Origin: Methanosaeta sp. PtaU1.Bin112
GTDB lineage: Archaea; Halobacteriota; Methanosarcinia; Methanotrichales; Methanotrichaceae
Length of the DNA: 64,000 nt
Direction of reading: 5' to 3'
NCBI GenBank assembly: GCA_002067705.1
Contig: MVRL01000090.1
Span: 25,435-89,434 of the forward strand
In this document: in pieces, positions 25,419 to 34,152 of the stretch
How positions within the stretch are numbered: the first letter of the stretch is position 1
Layout of the letters: the number at the start of each line of letters is the position of its first letter
Made by a program: the position numbers and the translations under genes
The notes under the pieces: generated by a model
The model's database searches: none
Seen by the model: the letters and a program-made list of their open reading frames with translations, nothing else
Told to the model about the DNA's origin: nothing

Positions 25419-27383
25419 ATGCAAGAAGATAAATATGCCCAGAAGGAACATTCAATCAGACCCATGAATAAATCCAATTCCAGGAAGACATTTTCTCCCG
25501 CTAGCAGCGAGCTATTCTGGTGCGAAAGATGCAGCATCCCCCTTCTGGCTGAAAGATGCTCAGTCTGCCATCGCCCAGGTCGCAGAATAGAGATCGCGCC
25601 GCCAGGAGACATCCGCCTCTGCTCCAGGGCGGCAAAGGAGCTTCTCTATTCTCTTTTCGCTAAAAATTACGGCTCGGCAGATTTCCTTGATGGCAGGATA
25701 ATCCTGCTCAATAAGATCGCCGGATTGGATCGCCGAGATCAGGTGATCCTGGAAGGCCGCCACATCGCGACGCTATGGTTTGATGTCATATCCGGCTGCC
25801 ATAAGCTGGATTTGGAAAGTGCCGGCGCGTCTCTGCTATGTAGCCAGGGCAAGAGCGGTCTGGTCTTATGCGACGATTCGATATTGAAAGGCCACATAAA
25901 GGGCAAATGGCTGGCTGAGGAGAAGATCATGAGCGGGCCATCCTCCCGAGAAGAAGGCCAGAACCTCGTCCTGAAGATCGGAAAATTCTCCGGAGTGGGA
26001 GTGGTTCGCAGAAAGGCTGGAGGCTCTCTCTCCATCCGGATTAAGGATGTCACGAAGAGCGATTTCATTTTAAGCGAGATGAGGCCGTCTCTCGACGATA
26101 TTGTCTCCTCCAATAAAGATTCCATAAAAGAGCTGGAGAAGAAGGCGATCAATGAGATAAAGAAATACCTCTCAAAGAACCGCCTCCCAGTTAACGTATC
26201 CTTCAGCGGCGGGAAAGACAGCCTGGCCTGCCTATGCCTGGCCCAGAAGATCCTGTCCCGGCCCGAGATCCTGTTCATCAATACTGGTCTGGAATTTCCA
26301 GAGACCGTGGAATATGTGAGGAATCTGTGTGCCTCCCAGAAGCTGCGGCTGCGGGAGATCAAAGCAGAGAGCGACTTTTTCGATCTCGTAAAGAACTTCG
26401 GCCCCCCGGCCAAGGACTTTCGCTGGTGCTGCAAGACCAATAAGCTGGGTCCGATGACAGCTTTTCTAAAAGAGAATTATCCCGGCGGCTGTGTTACCAT
26501 TGAGGGGCGGCGCATCTATGAGTCATTTAACCGTTCCACAATCAAGGCTGTGGAGAGAAACCCCTACGTCCCGAGCCAGACCACGCTGGCGCCTATTAGA
26601 GACTGGCGGGCCCTTGAGGTCATGCTCTACATCCGCTGGAATAAGCTAGATCCAAACCCCCTTTACGAGGAGGACCTGGAGCGCATAGGTTGCTGGCTAT
26701 GCCCTGCCGCGCTGCAATCTGAATTTGCTGGCCTGAGAGCGACCCATCCCTGGCTTTACGACCGGTGGATGGCCTCATTGAACGAATGGGCGGAGGACAA
26801 TAAGCCTGTTGATGAGAGATACATTGACTGGGGCTTTTGGCGCTGGAAGAGACATCCTCCGAAGATGCTAGAGATCGCAAAGGAGCACAATATCCCTCTT
26901 CTGGCTGGCAATGCCGATAAGAAGGAGATTGCATTGCAGACGGCGCGGGGCAGATCACCCTGCGGCCTCTCATACTCCATTGAGGCGAATTTATCCGCGC
27001 CTCAGAACCATCCCTTTTCCCTTGTGGCCTCTGCGCTCAATATCCTGGGGGAGGTGAAATATGCGGAAGATCTGGGAGCAGCCGTTATAAAGACCGAAAA
27101 AGGAAGGATTACCGTCTTTGCCAACGGACAGATCCTGATTATTGCCGAAAGAGAGCAGGCGGAACAGCAGCTGCAAGAGGTCTGCGAGACAATCCTGCGT
27201 GTGCAGATGTGTACGCGGTGCAAGATCTGCGAGAAGAATTGCAATAAAGGAGCGATTTCTGTTGCAGAGACAATGACAGTTGATGCGAAATTGTGCGATC
27301 ACTGCAAAAAGTGTGCCAGAGGCTGCATTGCTGCAGATCAGGCTGCGAAGATCTACGCCAGACTGATCGAGGCCGGAAGCTAG
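25419..27383 (+). CDS. PAPS-reductase-like protein with zinc ribbon, PUA-like and ferredoxin domains
   Basis: A 654-residue methanogen-type protein. Order: N-terminal zinc ribbon (CERCSIPLLAERCSVCHRPG, about 29-50), a PUA-like RNA-binding region (about 80-190), the PAPS reductase/ATP pyrophosphatase domain with SFSGGKDSLACLCLA (about 265) and WCCKTNKLGPM, and a C-terminal double [4Fe-4S] ferredoxin (CTRCKICEKNCNKG; CDHCKKCARGC). The mixture suggests sulfur transfer or RNA thiolation rather than classical sulfate assimilation. The start is uncertain: ATG 25419 or ATG 25464 (MNKSNS), both lacking a clear RBS. Confidence 0.87.
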   Translation: MQEDKYAQKEHSIRPMNKSNSRKTFSPASSELFWCERCSIPLLAERCSVCHRPGRRIEIAPPGDIRLCSRAAKELLYSLFAKNYGSADFLDGRIILLNKIAGLDRRDQVILEGRHIATLWFDVISGCHKLDLESAGASLLCSQGKSGLVLCDDSILKGHIKGKWLAEEKIMSGPSSREEGQNLVLKIGKFSGVGVVRRKAGGSLSIRIKDVTKSDFILSEMRPSLDDIVSSNKDSIKELEKKAINEIKKYLSKNRLPVNVSFSGGKDSLACLCLAQKILSRPEILFINTGLEFPETVEYVRNLCASQKLRLREIKAESDFFDLVKNFGPPAKDFRWCCKTNKLGPMTAFLKENYPGGCVTIEGRRIYESFNRSTIKAVERNPYVPSQTTLAPIRDWRALEVMLYIRWNKLDPNPLYEEDLERIGCWLCPAALQSEFAGLRATHPWLYDRWMASLNEWAEDNKPVDERYIDWGFWRWKRHPPKMLEIAKEHNIPLLAGNADKKEIALQTARGRSPCGLSYSIEANLSAPQNHPFSLVASALNILGEVKYAEDLGAAVIKTEKGRITVFANGQILIIAEREQAEQQLQEVCETILRVQMCTRCKICEKNCNKGAISVAETMTVDAKLCDHCKKCARGCIAADQAAKIYARLIEAGS

Positions 27384-27397
27384 TGATCCAAGGGCCA

Positions 27398-28021
27398 TTA
27401 GATTAATAAAAATAAAATTAATACAGAAGCAGGCACCAATAAGTTATCATCCACCGGAGTGGGAAGGCTTTCTGCAAATGCGGCTATTGCTGCCAGCGCT
27501 GCGCCAATCCAGCCTACGAACAGGCATGCCGGAAGAGAAAAAACAAAGAAAGCAATTGATCCCTCCCATGTCTTCCTGCGGTTATAGGGAAGGCGGCGGC
27601 AACCAATGATGCCAAAAATGGTTGCTGCTGAGTCTCCCGCAGCCAGGATCACAACTCCAGCTGCTATCTCATAGATATTGTCCAGAAAGAGAGCCAGGAG
27701 AAGCGAACCTGCAACATACCAGAAAGCTCCGTAGCCGGGAAAGCGGACATTTTCTCTCTCAAAGGTCTCTAGAAGCCAATCCGCAATTGGAATCTTTCTG
27801 CCACTCTGCATCAAGAGGATCATGATGATGCCAAAGATGAGAACAGTGCTCAGAAAAAATATCAGATGGATTCTGCTGGAGAAAAAGAGAAGAAGAATTA
27901 GGAAAAGGCCGAAAAAAAGATGGATGAGCTTTCTTCTCAGCTCGAAGAAGAAATTGCCTGCCTTGCCCGTCAACGGCTTGTCGAGAAGCAGCAATAAGGG
28001 ATGATTTATGAAAAAGCTCAT
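27398..28021 (-). CDS. Polyprenol/dolichol kinase-like CTP-dependent membrane protein (DGK1/VTE5/SEC59 type)
   Basis: A 207-residue integral membrane protein with about six helices. It has ELRRKLIHLFFGLFLILLL at the N-terminus and the family signatures GDSAATIFGIIG, RKTWEGSIAFF and ESLPTPVDDNLLVP, which place it with CTP-dependent lipid kinases and cytidylyltransferase relatives. In archaea these act on dolichol or geranylgeranyl-type lipids and could supply lipid carriers for glycosylation. It converges with the PAPS-reductase-like gene, with 14 bases between the stops. Confidence 0.82.
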   Translation of the reverse strand: MSFFINHPLLLLLDKPLTGKAGNFFFELRRKLIHLFFGLFLILLLFFSSRIHLIFFLSTVLIFGIIMILLMQSGRKIPIADWLLETFERENVRFPGYGAFWYVAGSLLLALFLDNIYEIAAGVVILAAGDSAATIFGIIGCRRLPYNRRKTWEGSIAFFVFSLPACLFVGWIGAALAAIAAFAESLPTPVDDNLLVPASVLILFLLI

Positions 28022-28195
28022 AGGATTCCTCTTTTAAAATGTTAGTAGTTGCCGCAAGTATAAAAACTATAGGAAAGATGCTTCCCCTGCGGGCTATGCC
28101 ATCTAGCGCAATCGATAAGGCCAGTTCAGGCTTTTCATCTTGAGCCATTGGCAAATCCTTAACTATCAGGCCGATAAGAAGCAGGCGGTGAAAAC

Positions 28196-28630
28196 ATGCG
28201 AAGAAGCTACAAGCTCATGCTCTTATTCATTGCAGTATTGATTCTATCGATCCCGGCACTGGCAGAGAGCAGTTACACTGTGAACATCACTGCAGACAAG
28301 TTTCTGGGCAACTATCTGGTAAACCAGAGCGGCTTTGCTCTCTACTACTTCTCAAACGACGGCAGCGCGAGCGGCTCCAGCACCTGTTACGACGATTGCG
28401 CCACCAAATGGCCGCCCTTCTATGCCGAGACATTAATCCTGCCGGACAACCTGAGAACCGTCGACTTTGCCGCAATAACCAGAACCGACGGATCAAAGCA
28501 GACCACATTCAAAGGATGGCCACTCTACCTCTATTCCAAGGACCAGGCCCCCGGAGACATCTTTGGAAACGGTAGAGAAGACAATCTCTGGCATGTAATC
28601 GACCCTCAGGAGCAACCACAGCTCTTCTAA
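28196..28630 (+). CDS. Secreted PF03640-type repeat protein
   Basis: A 144-residue exported protein with signal peptide KLMLLFIAVLILSIPALAES. The mature part shows two units of the lipoprotein-15 type repeat: YLVNQSGFALYYFSNDG with SSTCYDDCATKWPPF, and FKGWPLYLYSKDQAPGD with NLWHVIDP. The paired Cys in CYDDC and the W-P-P-F turn are typical. Such proteins are widespread in the cell envelope, without a known function. GGCGGTG precedes the ATG at a good distance. Confidence 0.85.
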   Translation: MRRSYKLMLLFIAVLILSIPALAESSYTVNITADKFLGNYLVNQSGFALYYFSNDGSASGSSTCYDDCATKWPPFYAETLILPDNLRTVDFAAITRTDGSKQTTFKGWPLYLYSKDQAPGDIFGNGREDNLWHVIDPQEQPQLF

Positions 28631-28700
28631 AGTCCCCATAATCAAGGATGGATAGCCGGGGACAGAAAGCACACCGCTATCCATTCATCAGAGGAGCATT

Positions 28701-30449
28701 GTGTCTGAACTTATGTCTGAAGACTACGATCAGGTTATCGCTTACCACCTGAGGACGAAGCATCGGCCTCGATCTATGGCCCCAGGACCGACCGGACTGG
28801 ACTGGTCCACTCAGCCGGATCCCTTTCGAAGATACGAAGGAGCGGCTGAAATCCCGCTAAGCAGAGAGGGTTTTCACTCACAGGAGAGCGGGATCGAGGG
28901 AACAGCTGAATACATAACGGAATACAGAACAGATTGCACCAAAGGGCCTTCTCCTCTGAATCTCATGAGCCTCTCTCAGCTCTTCTTTGAGAGCCTGGCG
29001 ATATCCGGGCAGAAGAGTCTGGCCAGAGCCAGGTGGTTCTTGCGCGTGAATCCCTCCAGCGGCAATTTGCATCCTACGGAAGCCTATCTGATTGCCGGCC
29101 CTTTTGATGCATCATATCCGGCATTGTCGCCAGGATTGTACCACTATTCTCCCAAAATCCATGCTCTTGAGAAGATCGCCGGAATGGAGGAGTCAAGCTG
29201 GCAGGCGCTTGGTCTTGCCAGAGGAACGCTGCTCCTGGCACTCACCTCTATCTATTGGCGGCAATCCTGGAAATATGGAGAGAGGGGCTTCCGCTACTCG
29301 ATGCTCGATCTGGGTCATGCTATGGCGGCGGTGGCAGTGGCCGCACGCTGTTTGGGCTGGCAGGCACAGCTTGAAGATGATCTGGGAACCGACGATCTGA
29401 CGGCTTTGCTCGGCCTGAAAGATCTGATCCAGCATTCCGGCAATGACCTGGAAGATGAGCATGCAGGACTGCTCATGACAATTCGCACAGACGGCAGCAA
29501 GAATCGACTCCGGCTGCATTTATCGAACCTGTCCAAGCTGAAATTTCAGAGGGAGCCGGTCCGGGCTAATGTATTAAGCTCCGGGCATGTTCCCTGGGAT
29601 TGGATCGAGCTGGCAAGTGAGGCCAGCAAGAAACAGGCTGCCGATAATATCTGCTCAGCTATATGCTCGGCAATCCGTTCCGACTCATCTTCTCTTCCCG
29701 GCGCCCCAGAAGCGCGTAATGATTCTAGCTGCGACCCGCATACCGATCCTGTCGCCAGGTACGGCCAGGTGCTGCGCAAAAGGCGCAGTGCTCAGGTTAT
29801 GGATGGCAAAAGCAGCATGCCAAAGCACAGTTTCTTTGCCATTTTGCAAGATGCAATGCCGAGGTCATCTCCTTTTTTCCTGCTGCCCAATCGGCCCTCT
29901 GTTCATCCGATCATCTTCGCGCACCGCGTGGATGATCTGGAAAAAGGGCTGTATTTATGGCTTAGAGACGACAGGCGGAAAGAAGAGCTAAAAGAGGCCA
30001 TGCGTGAGGATTTTCTCTGGGAGAGGCCATCGCGCACGCCTGATGATATTAAGCTCTATCTGCTCGCTCAGGGTGACAGCCGCCTGGCAGCCAAGGAGAC
30101 ATCCTGCCGCCAGAACATAGCCTCAGACGGATGCTTTGCTGCTGCCATGCTTGCCCAGTTTGAAGAGCCTTTGAAGGAATACGGTCCCTGGTACTATCGC
30201 CGGCTCTTCTGGGAGTGCGGGGCTATCGGCCAGGCATTCTACCTGACAGCAGAGGCCGAGGGCTTTCAGGGTTGCGGCATCGGCTGCTTCTTCGATGATA
30301 TGGTGCACACCATGCTTGGGCTTTCCGGATTAAAATATCAGGACCTGTACCATTTCACCGTGGGAAAAGCGATTGCCGACCCAAGGCTGATCGATCTGCC
30401 AGCCTATGAGAGACCGCCTAAGAAAGACCAAAAGAATGAAATGGATTGA
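28701..30449 (+). CDS. SagB-type double nitroreductase-family protein
   Basis: A 582-residue protein made of two nitroreductase-fold halves. The first (about 100-270) has FLRVNPSSGNLHPTEAYLI, YHYSPKIHALE and YSMLDLGHAMAAVAVAARCL; the second (about 350-560) has KRRSAQVMDGKSSM, LWECGAIGQAFYLTAEA-like FWECGAIGQAFYLTAEAEG and GCGIGCFFDDMVH. This matches SagB-type FMN oxidoreductases, which in other settings oxidise azolines in modified peptides; no cyclodehydratase or precursor peptide is visible nearby, so the substrate is open. GTG start at 28701 after GAGGAG. Confidence 0.85.
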   Translation: MSELMSEDYDQVIAYHLRTKHRPRSMAPGPTGLDWSTQPDPFRRYEGAAEIPLSREGFHSQESGIEGTAEYITEYRTDCTKGPSPLNLMSLSQLFFESLAISGQKSLARARWFLRVNPSSGNLHPTEAYLIAGPFDASYPALSPGLYHYSPKIHALEKIAGMEESSWQALGLARGTLLLALTSIYWRQSWKYGERGFRYSMLDLGHAMAAVAVAARCLGWQAQLEDDLGTDDLTALLGLKDLIQHSGNDLEDEHAGLLMTIRTDGSKNRLRLHLSNLSKLKFQREPVRANVLSSGHVPWDWIELASEASKKQAADNICSAICSAIRSDSSSLPGAPEARNDSSCDPHTDPVARYGQVLRKRRSAQVMDGKSSMPKHSFFAILQDAMPRSSPFFLLPNRPSVHPIIFAHRVDDLEKGLYLWLRDDRRKEELKEAMREDFLWERPSRTPDDIKLYLLAQGDSRLAAKETSCRQNIASDGCFAAAMLAQFEEPLKEYGPWYYRRLFWECGAIGQAFYLTAEAEGFQGCGIGCFFDDMVHTMLGLSGLKYQDLYHFTVGKAIADPRLIDLPAYERPPKKDQKNEMD

Positions 30450-30466
30450 AATGAGTAGCAATAGCA

Positions 30467-31084
30467 ATGCGCGCAGAATTAATCCTGATCCTGGTGCTGG
30501 GCCTAGCATCACTTACAGCACCGGCTCATGCTTATAATGAATCCGGACCGGTTGGGCCATACAACGTCTCTTTCGTTATGAATACCACGTTGGATTACAA
30601 AGTAATCGTTGAGGCGCCAACTCGCGGTGTAACCTCAATGGGTGTTAAATTTGACCGGTACAACCTGACCATAGATAGCGCCGATTACTTTGCCTGGCTG
30701 ATTCTGACACGCTATGAAGAGCCAATGGTTGCCAATATCACCGCCAATGAATATATTGTGTACAGCGCTCTGATAAGCGCCGGGGCGGATAAGCCCAATC
30801 TCTACCCGCTAACAATCGACGGAAAACCGGCCTCCCTGGGCAATTTCAGATTTGAGAGGCAATTTTTAGGACAGGGCCAATACCAGGAAGGCGATCTCAT
30901 CGTCGCGGCCAGCTACTCCCCAGATGCGAGAATCTCCGAGGATGGAGTCTACCGAGGAAAGACCGACTGCCGCATCATATCCACCTTCCCCTGGGAGATC
31001 ATCAGGGACCTGATCTACACCCTGCATGTTGAGGTGCCAAAAGAGGAAGAGGCACTCTTGAGCCCAGGAAACCTATCTCTCTGA
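30467..31084 (+). CDS. Secreted hypothetical protein
   Basis: A 205-residue exported protein. The signal peptide is ELILILVLGLASLTAPAHA. The mature domain is beta-rich (YNVSFVMNTTLDYKVIVEAP, YNLTIDSADYFAWLILTRYE, SNVS-type N-glycosylation sequons such as NIT and NLT). The last 60 residues include ASYSPDARISEDGVYRGKT and end in a Leu/Ser stretch. It follows the double nitroreductase by 17 bases and is probably co-transcribed. I recognise no family. Confidence 0.72.
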   Translation: MRAELILILVLGLASLTAPAHAYNESGPVGPYNVSFVMNTTLDYKVIVEAPTRGVTSMGVKFDRYNLTIDSADYFAWLILTRYEEPMVANITANEYIVYSALISAGADKPNLYPLTIDGKPASLGNFRFERQFLGQGQYQEGDLIVAASYSPDARISEDGVYRGKTDCRIISTFPWEIIRDLIYTLHVEVPKEEEALLSPGNLSL

Positions 31085-31161
31085 TATCCGGCCCTTCCCG
31101 GCCCCATCAGTTCAGGGTATGGAGATGATATTTTCGATATGCGAAGCCATATAGAGGGTTC

Positions 31162-31198
31162 ATGTAGATATTAGGTGATATCTACATAAAAATCACCT
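31162..31198 (+). promoter_or_regulatory. Two mutually exclusive hairpins before the Tyr-rich protein gene
   Basis: A perfect 10-base inverted repeat, ATGTAGATAT (31162-31171) and ATATCTACAT (31178-31187), has a six-base loop. A second pair, AGGTGAT (31173-31179) and ATCACCT (31192-31198), reuses its loop and half its stem, so both cannot form together. TTTT follows the second stem, and the start codon of the next gene is 16 bases further. Either a terminator for the upstream gene or a switch in the leader is possible. The AGGTGA could also act as a concealed RBS. Confidence 0.5.
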
Positions 31199-31213
31199 TT
31201 TAATATTAAGCTA

Positions 31214-31708
31214 ATGAACAAGGTATTTGGAGGAATTGTAATCTACTCAATAAAGCTGATGTTGTCAATCCTGGCGCTGGGAATGCTGGTTGCAGTGGGC
31301 GCCGCCGTAGATGGAATGGATGGTTTTGGAGCTTCACCTCATGACGGATCGGATGGTTTCGGTGGTCATGACGGTCATGATGGCCCTGACGGCCATGGCG
31401 ATAGGCATGATTTCGATGCCCACAAATATCATGATTGGCTCAATCCCGGCGGCATTTCCTATGTCTATAGCTGGGGATATCCATCCTATCATTATACCTA
31501 CTGGTATCCGACCTATACCTATCCAAGCTATACCTATACCTATCCGACCTACTACACCGCACCTGCTGTCTATCCAACATACACTTACTATTATGATCCG
31601 ATAGTCTATGATCCCTGGTATGCAACCAATGTCTACGGATGGAGCGGAGTGAGCTACTCCTATTCCACTAGATGGTCCTGGTCTACTCACGGCGGATATT
31701 TCTTCTGA
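31214..31708 (+). CDS. Secreted His/Asp/Gly- and Tyr-rich low-complexity protein
   Basis: A 164-residue exported protein. After a signal-like helix (KLMLSILALGMLVAVGAA) come a DG/HDG-rich segment (GGHDGHDGPDGHGD) and then a Tyr/Pro/Thr-rich segment (YWYPTYTYPSYTYTYPTYY) with about one third aromatic residues, ending in an aromatic GGYFF. The His/Asp part could bind metal, and the Tyr part suggests a stacking or sheath/envelope-adhesive role. The DNA of the Tyr part is made of short imperfect repeats. No family is recognised. Confidence 0.72.
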   Translation: MNKVFGGIVIYSIKLMLSILALGMLVAVGAAVDGMDGFGASPHDGSDGFGGHDGHDGPDGHGDRHDFDAHKYHDWLNPGGISYVYSWGYPSYHYTYWYPTYTYPSYTYTYPTYYTAPAVYPTYTYYYDPIVYDPWYATNVYGWSGVSYSYSTRWSWSTHGGYFF

Positions 31709-31834
31709 AGCAAGCATTTCTTCTGAAGATAATGTGATTTGGCACCCTGCCGCCAGCAATCGGCCCTGGTGGCAGCCTATCATATGTTTTTATGATTATT
31801 GAAGCGGAAATTTTCCAGGCTGAAAAGAGGCAAA

Positions 31835-31854
31835 TTTTTTTATTAAAAAAAAAA
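31835..31854. terminator. Bidirectional oligo-T/oligo-A terminator
   Basis: A run of seven T, then ATT, then ten A lies between the converging Tyr-rich gene and the FKBP gene. Each gene sees a T tract on its own strand after its stop, which is the usual archaeal termination signal. Confidence 0.55.
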
Positions 31855-31871
31855 GATAGATCGACAGCATT

Positions 31872-32627
31872 CTAAGCTGCCGTTGTTTCCTCGGGCTTCA
31901 ACTCTTCCGGCTCTGTTGGCTCGGCCTTTAGCTCCTTTCCCGGCGGGGAGATAAGCTGCGAGGTGACACGCTCACCTGTATGCTTCTCGACGTAGTCTAC
32001 CTCTTTCAGCCCCAGATGATGAATGATCATCTCCGCCACGCCGCGCCTGATCATGAGCCATTCCTTGTAATAGGAGAGCTCCCAGGGAGCGGTTATTACG
32101 GCAACATCATCCTTTATTTCCGCTTCGAGATCCATGCGGGCAAATGTCTTGATGAGGCCTTTGAGCTTCTCTTGCCGATCCTCAATGGACTCAGTGATCT
32201 TGTATTCGTAGACGATGGTCTTGTCGGCCAGAGGATGGTTGAAATCGATGCTCGCCTTTCGCCCTATTATTCTGGTGACGGTTCCAGCCTTATTCTCGAG
32301 GCCCACGCGCATTCCAACTACAGGTTTTTTATCCTTGAATTTGTTCAGGGCAACGATCTCAATTTTCTTGGGATCGCGCAATCCGAAGGCTTTCTCAGGC
32401 GGTATCTCCACCCTGCCACTGTATCCGATCTCTTTTCCAATCAGATCTTCTTCGAAGCCCTTCACTAGCTGGCCGGCACCAATTACAATGAGATGTGGAC
32501 CATACTGGATCTCTTCGTCAAATATTCCCTTCTCTGTGGCAACGTCCTTATCCGTGGCAGCAATTACCTGCCCATCAACGCTCTCTATGTAATCAATTCT
32601 GATGAAATCGCCATTCTTCACAGTCAT
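31872..32627 (-). CDS. FKBP-type peptidyl-prolyl cis-trans isomerase, long archaeal form
   Basis: A 251-residue protein-folding catalyst. The FKBP part runs from KNGDFIRIDYIESVDGQVI to DFNHPLADKTIVYEYKI, with the inserted flap domain (PPEKAFGLRDPKKIEIV and VVGMRVGLENKAG) typical of SlyD-like archaeal forms. A C-terminal domain of about 100 residues follows, ending in a Glu/Pro-rich tail. The ATG at 32627 is chosen because GGAG lies six bases upstream; longer frames would run into the divergent leader. It likely serves as holdase and isomerase in the cytoplasm. Confidence 0.92.
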   Translation of the reverse strand: MTVKNGDFIRIDYIESVDGQVIAATDKDVATEKGIFDEEIQYGPHLIVIGAGQLVKGFEEDLIGKEIGYSGRVEIPPEKAFGLRDPKKIEIVALNKFKDKKPVVGMRVGLENKAGTVTRIIGRKASIDFNHPLADKTIVYEYKITESIEDRQEKLKGLIKTFARMDLEAEIKDDVAVITAPWELSYYKEWLMIRRGVAEMIIHHLGLKEVDYVEKHTGERVTSQLISPPGKELKAEPTEPEELKPEETTAA

Positions 32628-32712
32628 CTTTTTCTCCATCCTAATCCTGAATGAACTTAACCTAATCCGGGGCAAGACATGCCTCAAACCTGATTTATAC
32701 TTTCGCATTCGT

Positions 32713-33192
32713 TCAGATCAAGTATTCTGCGATTCTGTCAGCAAGAAGCTGCTCGCAATAGAGGCAACGCAACAGAACCGGGTTTTTGGTCTTGACAAGC
32801 ATCCTGGACTTTATGGGCTCAAGGGTGTTGGAGATGCAGTTGGGATTCTGGCAGCGAACCACTCCCACGATCTCATCCGGCAGATCGACAGCTCTCTTTT
32901 CAATGACTTTGCCATCCCTTATGATATTGATAGATGCAGCCGGAGCGATCAGCGCGATCCGGTTTACCTCCTCCTCGAACAGCTCGCGGTCCTCGACCTT
33001 AACGATGTCCTTTTTTCCGAGCTTTCTGCTTTCCACGTTCATGACCACGGAGACAGTAGCGCCTGTAGTGCCAGCTATTCCCAGGATCTTGAGAACATTG
33101 AGCGCCTGGCCACCAGCAATGTGATCAATCACCGTTCCGTTGTTGATGGGCTTTACCCGCAGCCCCTTTGGCACATCTTTTATCTCGGACAT
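32713..33192 (-). CDS. pyrI: Aspartate carbamoyltransferase regulatory subunit
   Basis: A 159-residue regulatory chain that binds nucleotides and tunes the catalytic trimers. It shows LRVKPINNGTVIDHIAGGQA and LKILGI at the N-terminal allosteric domain, and the zinc site CQNPNCISN with CLYCEQ at the C-terminus. The ATG at 33192 sits one base after the end of the pyrB frame, so both are one operon. Its start also fits the family N-terminus, unlike the longer frame. Confidence 0.95.
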   Translation of the reverse strand: MSEIKDVPKGLRVKPINNGTVIDHIAGGQALNVLKILGIAGTTGATVSVVMNVESRKLGKKDIVKVEDRELFEEEVNRIALIAPAASINIIRDGKVIEKRAVDLPDEIVGVVRCQNPNCISNTLEPIKSRMLVKTKNPVLLRCLYCEQLLADRIAEYLI

Positions 33193-33193
33193 T

Positions 33194-34094
33194 TTAGCAA
33201 CCCCCGCCGATGAGCATCTTGAGAAGAGCCATGCGAACAGGAACGCCGTAAAAAGACTGCTGGAAGTAGCGAGCATGAGGCGTCTCATCCACGGATGGAG
33301 CAATCTCGTCCACTCGCGGCAGAGGATGCATGACAATTAGCCCCTCTCTGGCTCCGGCCATGAACTCGGGAGTGATTCTGTAGCAACTGGCCACTTTCTT
33401 GTACTCTACCGGATCTGGAAACCTCTCTCTTTGAATGCGGGTCATGTAAAGCACATCCACATTGGTGATCACCTCTCCCAGGTCACAGGTCTCGCGAACC
33501 TGTGTCCCCTTGCAGGACAGATCCGACTTTATGGAATCGGGCATTCTCAGGCTGGCGGGAGAGACGAGAGTTATGTCGGCCCCGAAGAGAGAGAGAGCAT
33601 AGGCCAGAGAGTGAACCGTGCGGCCGTATTTCAGATCGCCAACAAGAGCAATGCTCAGATTCTCCAGATGGCTCTCTTTCTTGATGGTGTAAAGGTCCAG
33701 AAGAGTCTGAGTGGGATGATGCCCGGCACCATCACCAGCGTTGAGCACGGGCACAGGCGAAAACTGGGAGGCGAGGCGGGCCGAGCACCAGGGCATCAGC
33801 ATAGCCGCCGATGACTCGCACCGTGTCCGCCAGAGACTCGCCTTTGGAGATGGAAGATCCTTCTGCGGGCCCCAGGTTGATGACCCCTCCCCCCAGCCTC
33901 TTCATTGCGGTCTCAAATGACATGCGCGTTCTGGTGGAGGGCTCAAAGAAGAGCAGAGCCAGGATTTTGCCTGCCATCATATCGCTCTTCTTTCCTCGCG
34001 CATAAGGCTCCAGGGACTCGGCCAGATCGAGCACAGAATCGATCTCCTCTCTGGAGAACTCTCGCATGGTGAGAACATGTCTCTTCATGAACAT
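33194..34094 (-). pseudogene. pyrB: Aspartate carbamoyltransferase catalytic subunit, disrupted by a small deletion
   Basis: Two frames together cover a complete PyrB. The first (from ATG 34094, MFMKRHVLTMREFSREEID) contains the carbamoyl-phosphate motif FFEPSTRTRMSFE and reaches GGYADALVL. The second starts near 33802 and continues [32 protein letters not shown] and [10 protein letters not shown] to the end. At the junction (about 33779-33786) the usual R-H-P-x-E-G segment between VL and AR is missing, which accounts for about 20 bases and shifts the frame. The lost His is a catalytic residue of the family. It is either a real lesion or an assembly or sequencing error; an intact pyrI next to it favours a functional gene in the true genome. 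Confidence 0.85.
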
Positions 34095-34152
34095 GCTATG
34101 CCTATCTAAATTATTGGATAATAAGGCTTTCACAGGGACCCGGGGAGGCAGA

